Positions 40,833 through 49,110 of a stretch of DNA of 64,000 nucleotides are shown piece by piece. The stretch's first letter is position 1, and every line of letters starts with the position of its first letter. This stretch comes from JAWKIW01 sp046331175. Its GTDB lineage: Bacteria; Actinomycetota; Acidimicrobiia; Acidimicrobiales; Acidimicrobilacustridaceae. The DNA lies in NCBI GenBank assembly GCA_046331175.1, contig JAXLRI010000011.1, forward strand, positions 98,070-162,069. The letters are read 5' to 3'. The translations under genes and the position numbers were made by a program. A model generated the notes under the pieces. The model saw nothing but the letters and a program-made list of their open reading frames with translations, made no database searches and was not told where the DNA came from.

Positions 40833-43166
40833 ATGGCGACCACCACCTCCGGGCCCGCCGACTTCGGCGGCACGATCGGCGACACCTGGCGCGAGTCCAG
40901 CCCCTGGTGGCCGCCCGAGCCCGAGCCGCCGGCCGGCGCCCCCAACGTGATCGTCGTGGTCCTCGACGACGTCGGCTTCGCCCAGCTCGGCTGCTACGGC
41001 TCCGACATCGCCACCCCCACCATCGACGGCCTCGCCGCCGACGGCGTGCGCCTGGCCGGGTTCCACACCACGTCGCTGTGCTCGCCCACCCGGGCCTGCC
41101 TGCTGACGGGCCGCAACCACCACACCGTCGGCATGGGCCGGGTGGCCGACCTCGCCATCGGCTTCCCCGGCCACAACGGCCTGATCGACCACCGCCACGG
41201 CTTCCTCCCCGAGATCCTCGGCGCCAACGGCTACGCCACCATGGCCGTCGGCAAGTGGCACCTCACCCCCGAGGACCAGGTGCACATGGCCGCCGACCGC
41301 CGGAGCTGGCCCGTGGGGCGCGGCTTCCAGCGCTGGTACGGCTTCCACGGCGGCGAGACCCACCAGTTCGTCCCCACGCTGTTCCAGGACAACCAGTGGG
41401 TGGCGCCCCCGGCCGCGCCCGAGGACGGCTACCACCTGTCCACCGACCTGGCCGACCACGCCATCGGCTACCTGTCCGACCTGCGCTCGGTCGACGACGA
41501 CCAGCCCTTCCTCCTCTACCTCGCCACCGGTGCCTGCCACTCACCGCACCACGCGCCCACCGAGTGGATCGACCGCTACGCCGGCCAGTTCGACGAGGGG
41601 TGGGACGTGTGGCGCGAGCGCACCTTCGCCCGCCAGCAGGAGCTGGGCGTGGTGCCGCCCACCGCCGAGCTGTCGCCTCGGCCGCCGTGGGTCCCGGCGT
41701 GGGACGACCTCGGCGCCGCCGACCAGCGCGTCGCCGCCCGCTTCATGGAGTGCTTCGCCGGGTTCCTGTCGCACGCCGACCACGAGATCGGCCGAGTGCT
41801 GTCGTTCGTCGAGCACGACCTCGGCGAGCTCGAGGACACGGTGATCGTGTTGCTGTCCGACAACGGCGCCTCGGCCGAGGGCGGCGAGAAGGGCTCGATC
41901 AACGACGCCCGCATGTGGAACGGCATCCCGGCTGGTCGCCGCGAGCTGCGCGAGCGCATCGACGAGCTGGGCACCCCCACCGCCCACAACAACTACCCGT
42001 GGGGCTGGACGTCGGCGGGCAACACGCCGTTCCGCCGGTGGAAGCGCGAGGTGCACGAGGGCGGCGTCGCCGACCCGTGCATCGTGCGCTGGCCGGCCGG
42101 CCTGGGTGACGAGCACCGCGGCGGGGTGCGCCACCAGTACGCACACGTCATCGACGTGCTGCCCACGCTGCTCGACCTGATCGGCATCGACGCGCCCACC
42201 GAGATCGACCACGTGCCGCAGACCCCCATCGAGGGCGCCAGCTTCGCGTCCGTCCTGCGCGACCCCGACGCCGCCCCCACCCGCACCACCCAGCACTTCG
42301 AGATGCTCGGCAGCCGCGGCATCTACCACGACGGCTGGAAGGCGGTGACGTTCAAGCCCCTCGGCGCCCTCTATGGCGACGGCATCGACCCCGACGCGCC
42401 CTTCGAGGACGACCGCTGGGAGCTCTTCCACGTGGCGGTCGACCCCACCGAGGTCCACGACCTCGCCGACGCCGAGCCCGAGAAGCTGGCCGAGATGATC
42501 GACCTCTGGTGGGCCGAGGCCCGCGCCCACCAGGTGCTGCCCCTCGACAACCGCCCGCTCGCCGCGCTGGAGGCGCCACGCCCCACCCGCATCCGCGACC
42601 GCTCGCGCTACCGCTACTTCCCCGGCGCTGCCCCCGTGCCCGAGACGGTCGCCGTCAACGTGCGCAACCGCAACCACTCGATCACCGTCGACGTGGTCGT
42701 GGCCGACGACGACCGCGGCATCCCGCCGCCGATCGAGGGTGTGCTGCTGTCCCAGGGCTCGGCCCTCGGCGGCTGGACGCTGTTCCTCGTCGACGGGCGC
42801 CTGCACTACGAGCACAACCTGGCCGGAGCCGCACGCTCGCTGGCCGTCGCCGACCGCGTGATCGGCCCCGGCGAGCACCGCCTCGGCGTCGAGGTGGTCT
42901 TCACCGCCGACTTCGCGGCCACCGCCACCCTGCAGGTCGACGGAGAGCCGGCCGGCTCGATCGACATCGCCCTGTTCACGCCGGCCCGCTTCTCGATCAC
43001 CGGCTCGGGGCTGACGTGCGGCTACGACGTCGGCCCGGCCGTCTCCGATCGGTACGAGTCACCGTTCCGCTGCACCGCCACCATCCGCCAGGCCGTGGTC
43101 GACGTCAGCGGCACCCCCTACCGCGACCTCGAGGCCGAGCTGGCCGCCATCCTCGCCGAGCAGTAG
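40833..43166 (+). CDS. Arylsulfatase-type sulfatase with C-terminal beta domain
   Basis: A 777-residue type I sulfatase. VVVLDDVGFAQLGCYG (41-56) gives the metal-binding Asp pair, CSPTR (83-87) is the sulfatase signature whose Cys83 is converted to formylglycine, GKWH and HAPTEW lie further on, and LSDNGAS is the second metal motif. A C-terminal domain of about 150 residues (from about 625) contains LVDGRLHYEHN and ends RQAVVDVSGTPYRDLEAELAAILAEQ. The tail of a second gene at 63606 has the same C-terminal domain. No signal peptide is visible, so it probably acts in the cytoplasm. It hydrolyses a sulfate ester, of an unknown substrate. Confidence 0.93.
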   Translation: MATTTSGPADFGGTIGDTWRESSPWWPPEPEPPAGAPNVIVVVLDDVGFAQLGCYGSDIATPTIDGLAADGVRLAGFHTTSLCSPTRACLLTGRNHHTVGMGRVADLAIGFPGHNGLIDHRHGFLPEILGANGYATMAVGKWHLTPEDQVHMAADRRSWPVGRGFQRWYGFHGGETHQFVPTLFQDNQWVAPPAAPEDGYHLSTDLADHAIGYLSDLRSVDDDQPFLLYLATGACHSPHHAPTEWIDRYAGQFDEGWDVWRERTFARQQELGVVPPTAELSPRPPWVPAWDDLGAADQRVAARFMECFAGFLSHADHEIGRVLSFVEHDLGELEDTVIVLLSDNGASAEGGEKGSINDARMWNGIPAGRRELRERIDELGTPTAHNNYPWGWTSAGNTPFRRWKREVHEGGVADPCIVRWPAGLGDEHRGGVRHQYAHVIDVLPTLLDLIGIDAPTEIDHVPQTPIEGASFASVLRDPDAAPTRTTQHFEMLGSRGIYHDGWKAVTFKPLGALYGDGIDPDAPFEDDRWELFHVAVDPTEVHDLADAEPEKLAEMIDLWWAEARAHQVLPLDNRPLAALEAPRPTRIRDRSRYRYFPGAAPVPETVAVNVRNRNHSITVDVVVADDDRGIPPPIEGVLLSQGSALGGWTLFLVDGRLHYEHNLAGAARSLAVADRVIGPGEHRLGVEVVFTADFAATATLQVDGEPAGSIDIALFTPARFSITGSGLTCGYDVGPAVSDRYESPFRCTATIRQAVVDVSGTPYRDLEAELAAILAEQ

Positions 43167-43198
43167 CCGCCGGGCACTCGGCAGTGCCCCGACGGCGG
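43167..43198. terminator. Bidirectional hairpin between sulfatase and receptor-channel genes
   Basis: GGGCACT-CGGC-AGTGCCC forms a 7-bp stem with a 4-nt loop, and outer CCGCC/GGCGG arms add 5 bp after a small internal loop. It begins directly after the sulfatase stop and lies 8 nt from the convergent gene. Confidence 0.65.
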
Positions 43199-43205
43199 TC
43201 GAGCG

Positions 43206-44384
43206 TCAGCTGGGGAACCAGGAGGCGCGGAGGCGCTCGAGGAGGCCGTCCTCGCTGAGCTGGAGCAGGGCGCGATCGATGGGCTCGAGCAGGTCCGAGC
43301 CCGGTTGCGTGGCGATGGCGTAGAACTCCGTCGTGAACGGGCTACCCACCAGGGCGACCCGGTTCGATCCCAGCCGGCTCACCTGGTACGCCAGCACCGG
43401 CGAGTCGTAGACGGCGGCGTCGGCCCGACCATCGGCGACGGCCTCGACCATCTCGTCGACGCTGCTCAGCTCGCGAGCGGGGATGCGGTGCTCGCGCAGG
43501 TACGTGGCCGACGTCGTCCCGCGCACGGTGACGACGTCGTGGCCACCCAGGTCCTGGGGCCCACGGATGTCGCTGCGCAGCTCGCGCCCGGTCAGGCTGG
43601 CGGTCACGGAGGCGGTCACCTGGGCGAGGAAGATCACGCCGAACAAGATCCAGAAGGCGGCGATGATCCGTCCGGTGCCGGTGCGGGTGACCCGGTCGCC
43701 GTAGCCGACGGTCGCGGCCGTGGTGAGACCCCACCAGGCGCCTTCGAGCACGGCTCGCGGTCCGAAGTGGGCGAAGTCGGGGTTCGTCTTCCGCTCGACC
43801 AGCGCCACGATGGTCCCCACCACGAGCAGCCCGGCCAGGAACACGCAGAACAGCAGCTGCAGCGACGGCGAGGTCAGCGCGTGGAACAGGGAGCCGAACG
43901 ACAGCCGCCGATCGGCGGGCACCATGATCTGCAGGCCCGCGTCGAAGTACGGGTGGGAGAAGTCGAAGAGGTCCTCGCGCTCGCTGGTGACGCTGATGGC
44001 GGTGGCCGCCACGTCGGCCCTGCCCGTGGCGACCGCGTCCAGCATGGCGTTGACGCTGTCGACCTCGACGAACTCGGTCTTCCACCCGTTCTGGGCCGCG
44101 ATGCGCTCCCACAGCTCGATGGTGAGACCGGAGTAGTGGTCGCCGTGCTTCTCGACGAAGGGCGGCAGCTGGCGGACGGCCACCCGGATCGTGCGGCCCT
44201 CGGTCGACGTCGTCGGCTGGGTCGGGGCGGGGGCCGCCGTCGGGGTCGTGGTCGTGGTCGGCGGGGACTCCTGGGCCGAGGCCACGGCGCCGCTGCCCAC
44301 CGAGACGAGCACCAGAGCGGCGAAGACCAACCGGAGCACACCGGGTCGCACGCGCTGCAGCACCCGCCGCCGTCCACCTGCCAT
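43206..44384 (-). CDS. GluR0-like ligand-gated potassium channel (prokaryotic glutamate receptor)
   Basis: A 392-residue protein in which a periplasmic-binding domain is split by a potassium channel. Order: signal peptide (about 13-37), Thr/Pro linker, S1 half of the binding domain (about 65-160, with SVTSEREDLFDFSHPYF carrying the conserved ligand-binding Arg136), M1 helix (about 173-197), pore loop with TVGYGD (225-230), M2 helix (about 238-262), and S2 half (about 270-392, ending in EDGLLERL). This is the topology of cyanobacterial GluR0, an inverted relative of animal glutamate receptors lacking M4. The ligand is probably an amino acid. TAGTGT 8 nt before the ATG at 44384 fixes the start. 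Confidence 0.9.
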   Translation of the reverse strand: MAGGRRRVLQRVRPGVLRLVFAALVLVSVGSGAVASAQESPPTTTTTPTAAPAPTQPTTSTEGRTIRVAVRQLPPFVEKHGDHYSGLTIELWERIAAQNGWKTEFVEVDSVNAMLDAVATGRADVAATAISVTSEREDLFDFSHPYFDAGLQIMVPADRRLSFGSLFHALTSPSLQLLFCVFLAGLLVVGTIVALVERKTNPDFAHFGPRAVLEGAWWGLTTAATVGYGDRVTRTGTGRIIAAFWILFGVIFLAQVTASVTASLTGRELRSDIRGPQDLGGHDVVTVRGTTSATYLREHRIPARELSSVDEMVEAVADGRADAAVYDSPVLAYQVSRLGSNRVALVGSPFTTEFYAIATQPGSDLLEPIDRALLQLSEDGLLERLRASWFPS

Positions 44385-44392
44385 GGCGGGAA

Positions 44393-44398
44393 ACACTA
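44393..44398 (-). promoter_or_regulatory. -10 box TAGTGT, leaderless promoter
   Basis: TAGTGT on the minus strand ends 8 nt before the ATG at 44384. It rejects an in-frame start at 44396, which would overlap the box. Confidence 0.6.
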
Positions 44399-44413
44399 CG
44401 GGCGCGCGCCCCC

Positions 44414-45211
44414 ATGGAGCAGGTCGGTCGGCGCCGTGCCATGCTCCCGCTCGTGCCCGACCCCGCCCAGCCCGCCGACGACACCACCGCGGCGGCCGCC
44501 GCCCCCGCCGCCGACGCGGCGGCGCCCACCGTCGCCGGCGCCGGCCGGTCCGGCCCGACGCCTCGCCCCACCCCGGCCGACGACCTCGCCGCGGCGCTGC
44601 GGCTGTTCACCGACCACGCCACCATCCGGCTGCTGCTGGTCGAGACCGCGGCCCTGGTCGCCACCCGTCCGCTCCTCGGCCGCCTCCGCCGCCGCGACGT
44701 CGCCGTGGCCGCCGGCGTCATCGCCGGCTGGCCCTTCCTCGAGTGGACCGCCCACAAGCTGGTGCTGCACGCCAAGCCCCGCTCCGTCGCCGGGCACCGC
44801 ATCGACCCGGCCGTGGCCCGCTACCACCGGGCCCACCACGCCGACCCGTGGGACCTCGACCTGACCCTGCTGCCGATGTGGTTCCTCGTCCCCACCGGTC
44901 CGCTGCTGGCGGCGGCGTGGCGGGTGGCAGCGCGCGACACGCGCACCGCGGTCTCGGGGATGGCCGCCACCGCGGCGGCCACCGTCGTCTACGAGTGGAC
45001 CCACTTCCTGACCCACACCGGCTACCGGCCGAAGGGGTCGTGGTACCGGCGGCTGCAGCGCCGCCACCGGCTGCACCACTTCAAGGACGAGCACCTCTGG
45101 TACGGCTTCACCGTGCCGTTCGTCGACGACCTCTTCCGCACCGCGCCCGACCCCACCACCGTGCCGACGTCGCCGACCGTGCGCACCCTCGGCGTCACCG
45201 ACGAGGCGTGA
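44414..45211 (+). CDS. Sterol desaturase / fatty-acid hydroxylase family protein
   Basis: A 265-residue integral membrane diiron enzyme. A Pro/Ala-rich start precedes membrane helices. The His motifs are EWTAHKLVLH, RYHRAHHADP, EWTHFLTHT and RRHRLHHFKDEHLWYG, the set that binds two irons. Family members hydroxylate or desaturate sterols, carotenoids or fatty acids using oxygen. The substrate is open; a carotenoid-type gene lies at 56.3 kb but is not adjacent. The start is uncertain: an in-frame ATG at 44441 is possible. The stop codon lies in the first of two copies of a 13-bp direct repeat. Confidence 0.85.
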   Translation: MEQVGRRRAMLPLVPDPAQPADDTTAAAAAPAADAAAPTVAGAGRSGPTPRPTPADDLAAALRLFTDHATIRLLLVETAALVATRPLLGRLRRRDVAVAAGVIAGWPFLEWTAHKLVLHAKPRSVAGHRIDPAVARYHRAHHADPWDLDLTLLPMWFLVPTGPLLAAAWRVAARDTRTAVSGMAATAAATVVYEWTHFLTHTGYRPKGSWYRRLQRRHRLHHFKDEHLWYGFTVPFVDDLFRTAPDPTTVPTSPTVRTLGVTDEA

Positions 45212-45240
45212 TCGACCTGGCCACCCCCGACGAGGCGTGA
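45199..45240. repeat. 13-bp direct repeat duplicating a gene end
   Basis: CGACGAGGCGTGA occurs at 45199-45211, where it forms the last codons and stop of the desaturase-family gene, and again at 45228-45240 beyond the gene, in the 39-nt convergent gap. Confidence 0.85.
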
Positions 45241-45250
45241 CGCGCCCCGG

Positions 45251-46777
45251 CTACTCGTAGACCAGGCAGCCGTCGTCGAGGTCGGCGGCGGGGATGACGT
45301 CGCGCTCGGTCCAGTAGTCCTGGGTGTGGGACCACTCCGGCTTGTCGCCCCGCTTGGGCAGCAGGTCCATCGAGCGCATGAGGTAGCCGGGGTTGAAGTT
45401 GCTCGGGTCCATCCACGGCAGCAGCGGCATGTCGGCGTCCTCGGGGCGCAGCGCCGGCGTCACCCGGTGCACGCCGAGGTCGTCCATGTGGTCGAGCAGT
45501 CGCACGACGAAGCCGGCGATGAGGTCGGCCCGCAGCGTCCAGCTGGCCCGGAAGTAGCCCATCACCCAGATCATGTTGGGCACGCCGGTGAACATCATCC
45601 CCCGGTAGGTGACCGTGTCGGAGAAGTCGGTCGGGCGGCCGTCGACGGAGAAGGCGATGTCGCCCATCACGCAGAGGTTGAAGCCGGTGGCGGTGATGAT
45701 CACGTCGGCCTCGACGTCGACGCCGCCCTTGGTGCGCACGCCGGTCTCGGTGAACGTGTCGATCTCGTCGGTGACCATGGTGGCCTTGCCCGCGGTGATG
45801 CCGGCGAAGAGGTCGCCGTCGGGGACGTAGGCGATGCGCTGCTGCCACGGCCGGTACTTCGGCGTGAAGTGGGTCTCGACGTCGTAGCCCTCGGGCAGCA
45901 GGTCGCGCACGCCCTGGATGAGCACCTCCTTGAGGAACTCGGGCTCCTCGAACGACAGGCGGGTGACCACCTCCTGGTCGTGCAGGAGCTTGCGGCGCAC
46001 GATCTCGTGGATCCACGTCTCGTCGATCTCGATCTCGCGCAGCGTGTCGGCCAGCTCGTTGGTGTTGGGACCGCACCAGAAGTAGGTGGGTGAGCGCTGC
46101 AGCACGGTGACGTGCTCGCAGTCGCCGGCGATGGCCGGCACGAGCGTGGCGGCAGTGGCACCCGAGCCGATGACGAGGACGCGCTGGCCGGTGAGGTCGA
46201 GGTCGGCAGGCCAGGTCTGGGGGTGCACGATGCGGCCCTGGTAGCGGTCCATGCCGGGCCAGTCGGGCGTGTAGCCCTCGGCGTGGCGGTAGTAGCCCTG
46301 GCACATCCACAGGAACGAGCAGGTGAACCGCACCGTGGCGCCCGTGTCGGTGCGGATGCCCTCGAGCGTCCACCTGTTCGTCTCGCTCGACCACGACGCC
46401 GACAGGATGCGGTGCTCGTAGCGGATGTGCTGGTCGAGGTCGTTCTCGTCGATGACCTCGCCCATGTACTTGAGGATCTCGCCGGCCGACGCGATGGGCG
46501 CGCCGGTCCACGGCTTGAACTCGTAGCCGAAGGTGTAGAGGTCGCTGTCGGAGCGGATGCCCGGGTAGGTGTGGGTGAGCCACGTGCCGCCGAAGCCGGC
46601 CAGCGCCTCGAGCACGACGAAGGTGGTGCCGGGCCGCTCGTTCTGCAGGTGCCAAGCGGCGCCCACCCCGGAGATCCCGGCGCCGACGATCAGCACGTCG
46701 ACGTGCTCGGTGGCGTCGCCGCCCTGGCCCGCCGCCTCGTCCGCCGGTCGCACGGCCGTGTCCGTCATGGCTGTCCC
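45251..46777 (-). CDS. EthA-like Baeyer-Villiger flavin monooxygenase
   Basis: A 508-residue enzyme strongly reminiscent of mycobacterial EthA. VLIVGAGISGVGAAWHL (FAD motif), GGTWLTHTYPGIRSDSDLYTFGYEFKPW, YQGRIVHPQTWP (Baeyer-Villiger fingerprint), VLVIGSGATAATLVP (NADPH motif), RSPTYFW, LLPEGYDVETHFTPKYRPWQQR and a C-terminal FNPGYLMRS all follow EthA in order. EthA-type enzymes oxidise ketones and thioamides. The ATG at 46777 has AGGGGG 7 nt upstream and is preferred to an in-frame start at 46825. It lies 119 nt downstream of the aminotransferase / kinase-like pair on the same strand. Confidence 0.92.
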   Translation of the reverse strand, partial: GTAMTDTAVRPADEAAGQGGDATEHVDVLIVGAGISGVGAAWHLQNERPGTTFVVLEALAGFGGTWLTHTYPGIRSDSDLYTFGYEFKPWTGAPIASAGEILKYMGEVIDENDLDQHIRYEHRILSASWSSETNRWTLEGIRTDTGATVRFTCSFLWMCQGYYRHAEGYTPDWPGMDRYQGRIVHPQTWPADLDLTGQRVLVIGSGATAATLVPAIAGDCEHVTVLQRSPTYFWCGPNTNELADTLREIEIDETWIHEIVRRKLLHDQEVVTRLSFEEPEFLKEVLIQGVRDLLPEGYDVETHFTPKYRPWQQRIAYVPDGDLFAGITAGKATMVTDEIDTFTETGVRTKGGVDVEADVIITATGFNLCVMGDIAFSVDGRPTDFSDTVTYRGMMFTGVPNMIWVMGYFRASWTLRADLIAGFVVRLLDHMDDLGVHRVTPALRPEDADMPLLPWMDPSNFNPGYLMRSMDLLPKRGDKPEWSHTQDYWTERDVIPAADLDDGCLVYE

Positions 46778-46827
46778 CCTGGTCGCTGACCGCCCCGATG
46801 CGTCGACCGCACCGCCGCGTCGCACGA

Positions 46828-46841
46828 CGGCCGATCGGCCG
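46828..46841. promoter_or_regulatory. Palindrome CGGCCGATCGGCCG upstream of the EthA-like gene
   Basis: A perfect 14-bp palindrome lies 51 nt before the start codon. It could bind a TetR-type repressor as EthR does for EthA, but the very GC-rich sequence makes chance likely. Confidence 0.25.
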
Positions 46842-46896
46842 GATCCTCCCCCGGCGATCGTCGCCCGACCAGGGACCTACGTCCCGTCCGTGGCGG

Positions 46897-47856
46897 TCAG
46901 CGCTCGATCCGGCCCGGCAACAGGAAGGGGTAGCCGCGGCGGCGCACGGTCCGCTGCCACCAGCGGTCGGCCCGGCGGAGGCGCAGCAGCACCTCCCACA
47001 GCCGGGCATCGGAGCGGTAGTAGCGCCGCACCTCGTCCTCGGTGACGACCGGCTGCACGTGCTCGTTCACCACCGCCAGCACCTCGGCGATGCGGTCGTC
47101 GAGGCGCTCCTTGACGAGGTTGCCGAGCAGGTCGACCAGGACGTGGCGCTCCTCGCGGTAGGCGCCGAGCACGCCGGGGGCGACGAAGCGCTTGATGGGC
47201 CCCCGCAGCAGCCACGGGTAGGCGGCGAGGAACAGGTCGAGGTCCAGCTCCAGCCGGCCCCGCTCGTCGAACAGCATCGGGGTCGACACGTCGAGGTAGC
47301 GCAGCTCGCCGTCGACGACCGCCCAGTTCGACAGCTGCCCGTCGAAGCCGGTGCGCTCGTCGACGACCGGGCCGACCGCCTCCACCACACCCCGGACGAC
47401 CTCGGCCGCCTCCTCGGGTCCGGCCCGGCGCAGCACCTCGGGGGCCAGCGACGACGAGGGCAGCACCGGCTGCACGACGTAGGCCACCGGACCGGTCGGT
47501 GCGGCCGGCGCCGCCGAGGAACCTGCCGCCGACGCCGGGCCCTCCACGACGCGCAGCTCGGTGGCGACCGGCTCGACGCCCCGCCGGCGCAGGAGGCCCA
47601 GGTACTGCTCGAAGGCGGTCCGGTAGCGGTCGACGTCGGCGCCCGAGGCGAAGCGGGGCAGCCGCTTGCAGGCCCAGTGGGGCTCGTCGGTCGGCCACCC
47701 GATCACCAGCGTGATCTCGCCGTACCCGAGCACCCGCAGGTGCTCCTCGCTCCCACCCGCGAGGGCGGCCTGCACCGCGTCCTCGACCTCGTCGAGCGGC
47801 GCCTCCTCGAGTGGCGCCGGGTCACGCGCCGCCTCGGTCCCGGCGTCGTCAGCCAC
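46897..47856 (-). CDS. Kinase-fold protein, DUF6206-like
   Basis: A 319-residue soluble protein. LGYGEITLVI (about 43-52) resembles a glycine-rich loop, WACKRLP supplies a lysine, FDGQLSNWAV is in the place of the catalytic loop (Asp...Asn), and LRYLDVSTP resembles the DFG metal-binding segment. This suggests an aminoglycoside-phosphotransferase or protein-kinase-like fold; it looks like the actinobacterial DUF6206 group, whose activity is unknown. Its GTG start overlaps the end of the class III aminotransferase gene by 8 nt (translational coupling), so the two products very probably share a pathway. The C-terminus is Arg-rich. Confidence 0.7.
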   Translation of the reverse strand: MADDAGTEAARDPAPLEEAPLDEVEDAVQAALAGGSEEHLRVLGYGEITLVIGWPTDEPHWACKRLPRFASGADVDRYRTAFEQYLGLLRRRGVEPVATELRVVEGPASAAGSSAAPAAPTGPVAYVVQPVLPSSSLAPEVLRRAGPEEAAEVVRGVVEAVGPVVDERTGFDGQLSNWAVVDGELRYLDVSTPMLFDERGRLELDLDLFLAAYPWLLRGPIKRFVAPGVLGAYREERHVLVDLLGNLVKERLDDRIAEVLAVVNEHVQPVVTEDEVRRYYRSDARLWEVLLRLRRADRWWQRTVRRRGYPFLLPGRIER

Positions 47857-49090
47857 CGAGCGCCGCCCGGGTCCGGGCGACGAGGTCGTCGCACTCGTCG
47901 TCGGTGAGCACCAGCGGCGGAAGGAACTGCAGCACCGATGGGTCGTTGTTGGCGTAGATGGCGAACACGCCGTGCTCGAACATCGCCTTGGTGGCCACCA
48001 GGCCGCCGCCGGGGTCGTCGAACTTGAACCCCATGAACAGCCCGCGCCGCCGAAGCGTGAACGGCAGGTCGGCCAGCTCGTCGGCGAGGCGATCGCCGAG
48101 GGCCCGCACCCGCTCGAGGAACCCGGGCGCCTCGATCTGGTCGAGCACGGCCAGCGCCGCCACGCACCCCAGCTCGGCGCCGCCGAAGGTCGACACGTGG
48201 ACGAAGGGGTGGTCGTCGAAGAAGGCGAACAGCTCGGGGCTCATCAGCGTGGCCGAGATCGGGTACACGCCGCCCGACAGCGCCTTGCCGGTGACGAGCA
48301 GGTCGGGCACGACGCCCTCCTGCTCGTGGTACCAGATCGTGCCGGTGCGCCCGAGCCCGGTCTGCACCTCGTCAAAGGCGAGCAGGGCACCGTGCTCGTC
48401 GCACAGGCGGCGCACGCCGTCGAGGTAGCCCGCCGACGGGATCGGCATGCCGAGCGTGGCGGGGATGGGCTCGAGCAGCACGAGGGCCGGCGGCTGCCCG
48501 TCGGGGCCGACGGGTCGGGCGAGCACCTCGGCCAGGGCGTCGAGGTCGTCGAAGGGGACCTGCACGAAGCCGGGCGGGTTGGCGCCGAACGGCTCGCGGT
48601 ACTCGGGGTCGCCAGCGGCCAGCGAGAGACCGGTGTGGCCGTGGTAGCCGCCGACCGCCGACACCACGCCCTGCCGGCCGGTGTGGGCCCGGGCCACCTT
48701 GATGGCGAGGTCGTTGGCCTCGCCGCCGCCGACGCCGAACACCACGCCCGGCAGGGCACCGCCGGTGGTGGCCGCCAGCCGCTCGGCCAGCGTCGCCCGC
48801 CAGCCCGACACGAGGTGGTGGTTGCCGATGTCGAGGTGGTCGAGGGCGTCGCGCACGGCGGCCACGACGACGGCGTTGCGGTGGCCGAGGTTGAACACGC
48901 CACCGTTGGCGTGGCAGTTGAGGTACGGCGAACCGTCGAAGGCGTCGTGGAAGGTGGAGCCGGACCGCTCCCCCATCACCAGCTCGAGGCCGAGCGCCCG
49001 GTACGTGGCGACCTTGCCGGCGTTGACGTGCGCGGCGAACGCCTCCTCGGTGGCGGCGCGGTTGGGGTACGGCTGGTCCGGAGGCGGCAT
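47849..49090 (-). CDS. Class III PLP-dependent aminotransferase
   Basis: A 413-residue fold-type I enzyme. GGEANDLAIK, SAVGGYHGHTG, LLEPIP, LAFDEVQTGLGRTG (Asp240 contacts the PLP ring) and LLVTGKALSGG (Lys269 forms the Schiff base) are intact. Class III enzymes act on omega-amino groups or isomerise amino acids, and some are phospholyases on phosphorylated amines. Overlap with the kinase-like gene raises the last possibility, a kinase plus phospholyase pair (inference). TAAGCC lies 6 nt before the ATG. The pirin gene ends 21 nt upstream on the same strand. Confidence 0.9.
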   Translation of the reverse strand: MPPPDQPYPNRAATEEAFAAHVNAGKVATYRALGLELVMGERSGSTFHDAFDGSPYLNCHANGGVFNLGHRNAVVVAAVRDALDHLDIGNHHLVSGWRATLAERLAATTGGALPGVVFGVGGGEANDLAIKVARAHTGRQGVVSAVGGYHGHTGLSLAAGDPEYREPFGANPPGFVQVPFDDLDALAEVLARPVGPDGQPPALVLLEPIPATLGMPIPSAGYLDGVRRLCDEHGALLAFDEVQTGLGRTGTIWYHEQEGVVPDLLVTGKALSGGVYPISATLMSPELFAFFDDHPFVHVSTFGGAELGCVAALAVLDQIEAPGFLERVRALGDRLADELADLPFTLRRRGLFMGFKFDDPGGGLVATKAMFEHGVFAIYANNDPSVLQFLPPLVLTDDECDDLVARTRAALGG

Positions 49091-49096
49091 GGCCCC

Positions 49097-49102
49097 GGCT
49101 TA
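49097..49102 (-). promoter_or_regulatory. Possible -10 box TAAGCC
   Basis: TAAGCC on the minus strand ends 6 nt before the aminotransferase ATG at 49090. The last base is C, not T, so it is a weak match. Confidence 0.3.
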
Positions 49103-49110
49103 GCGCGTCG

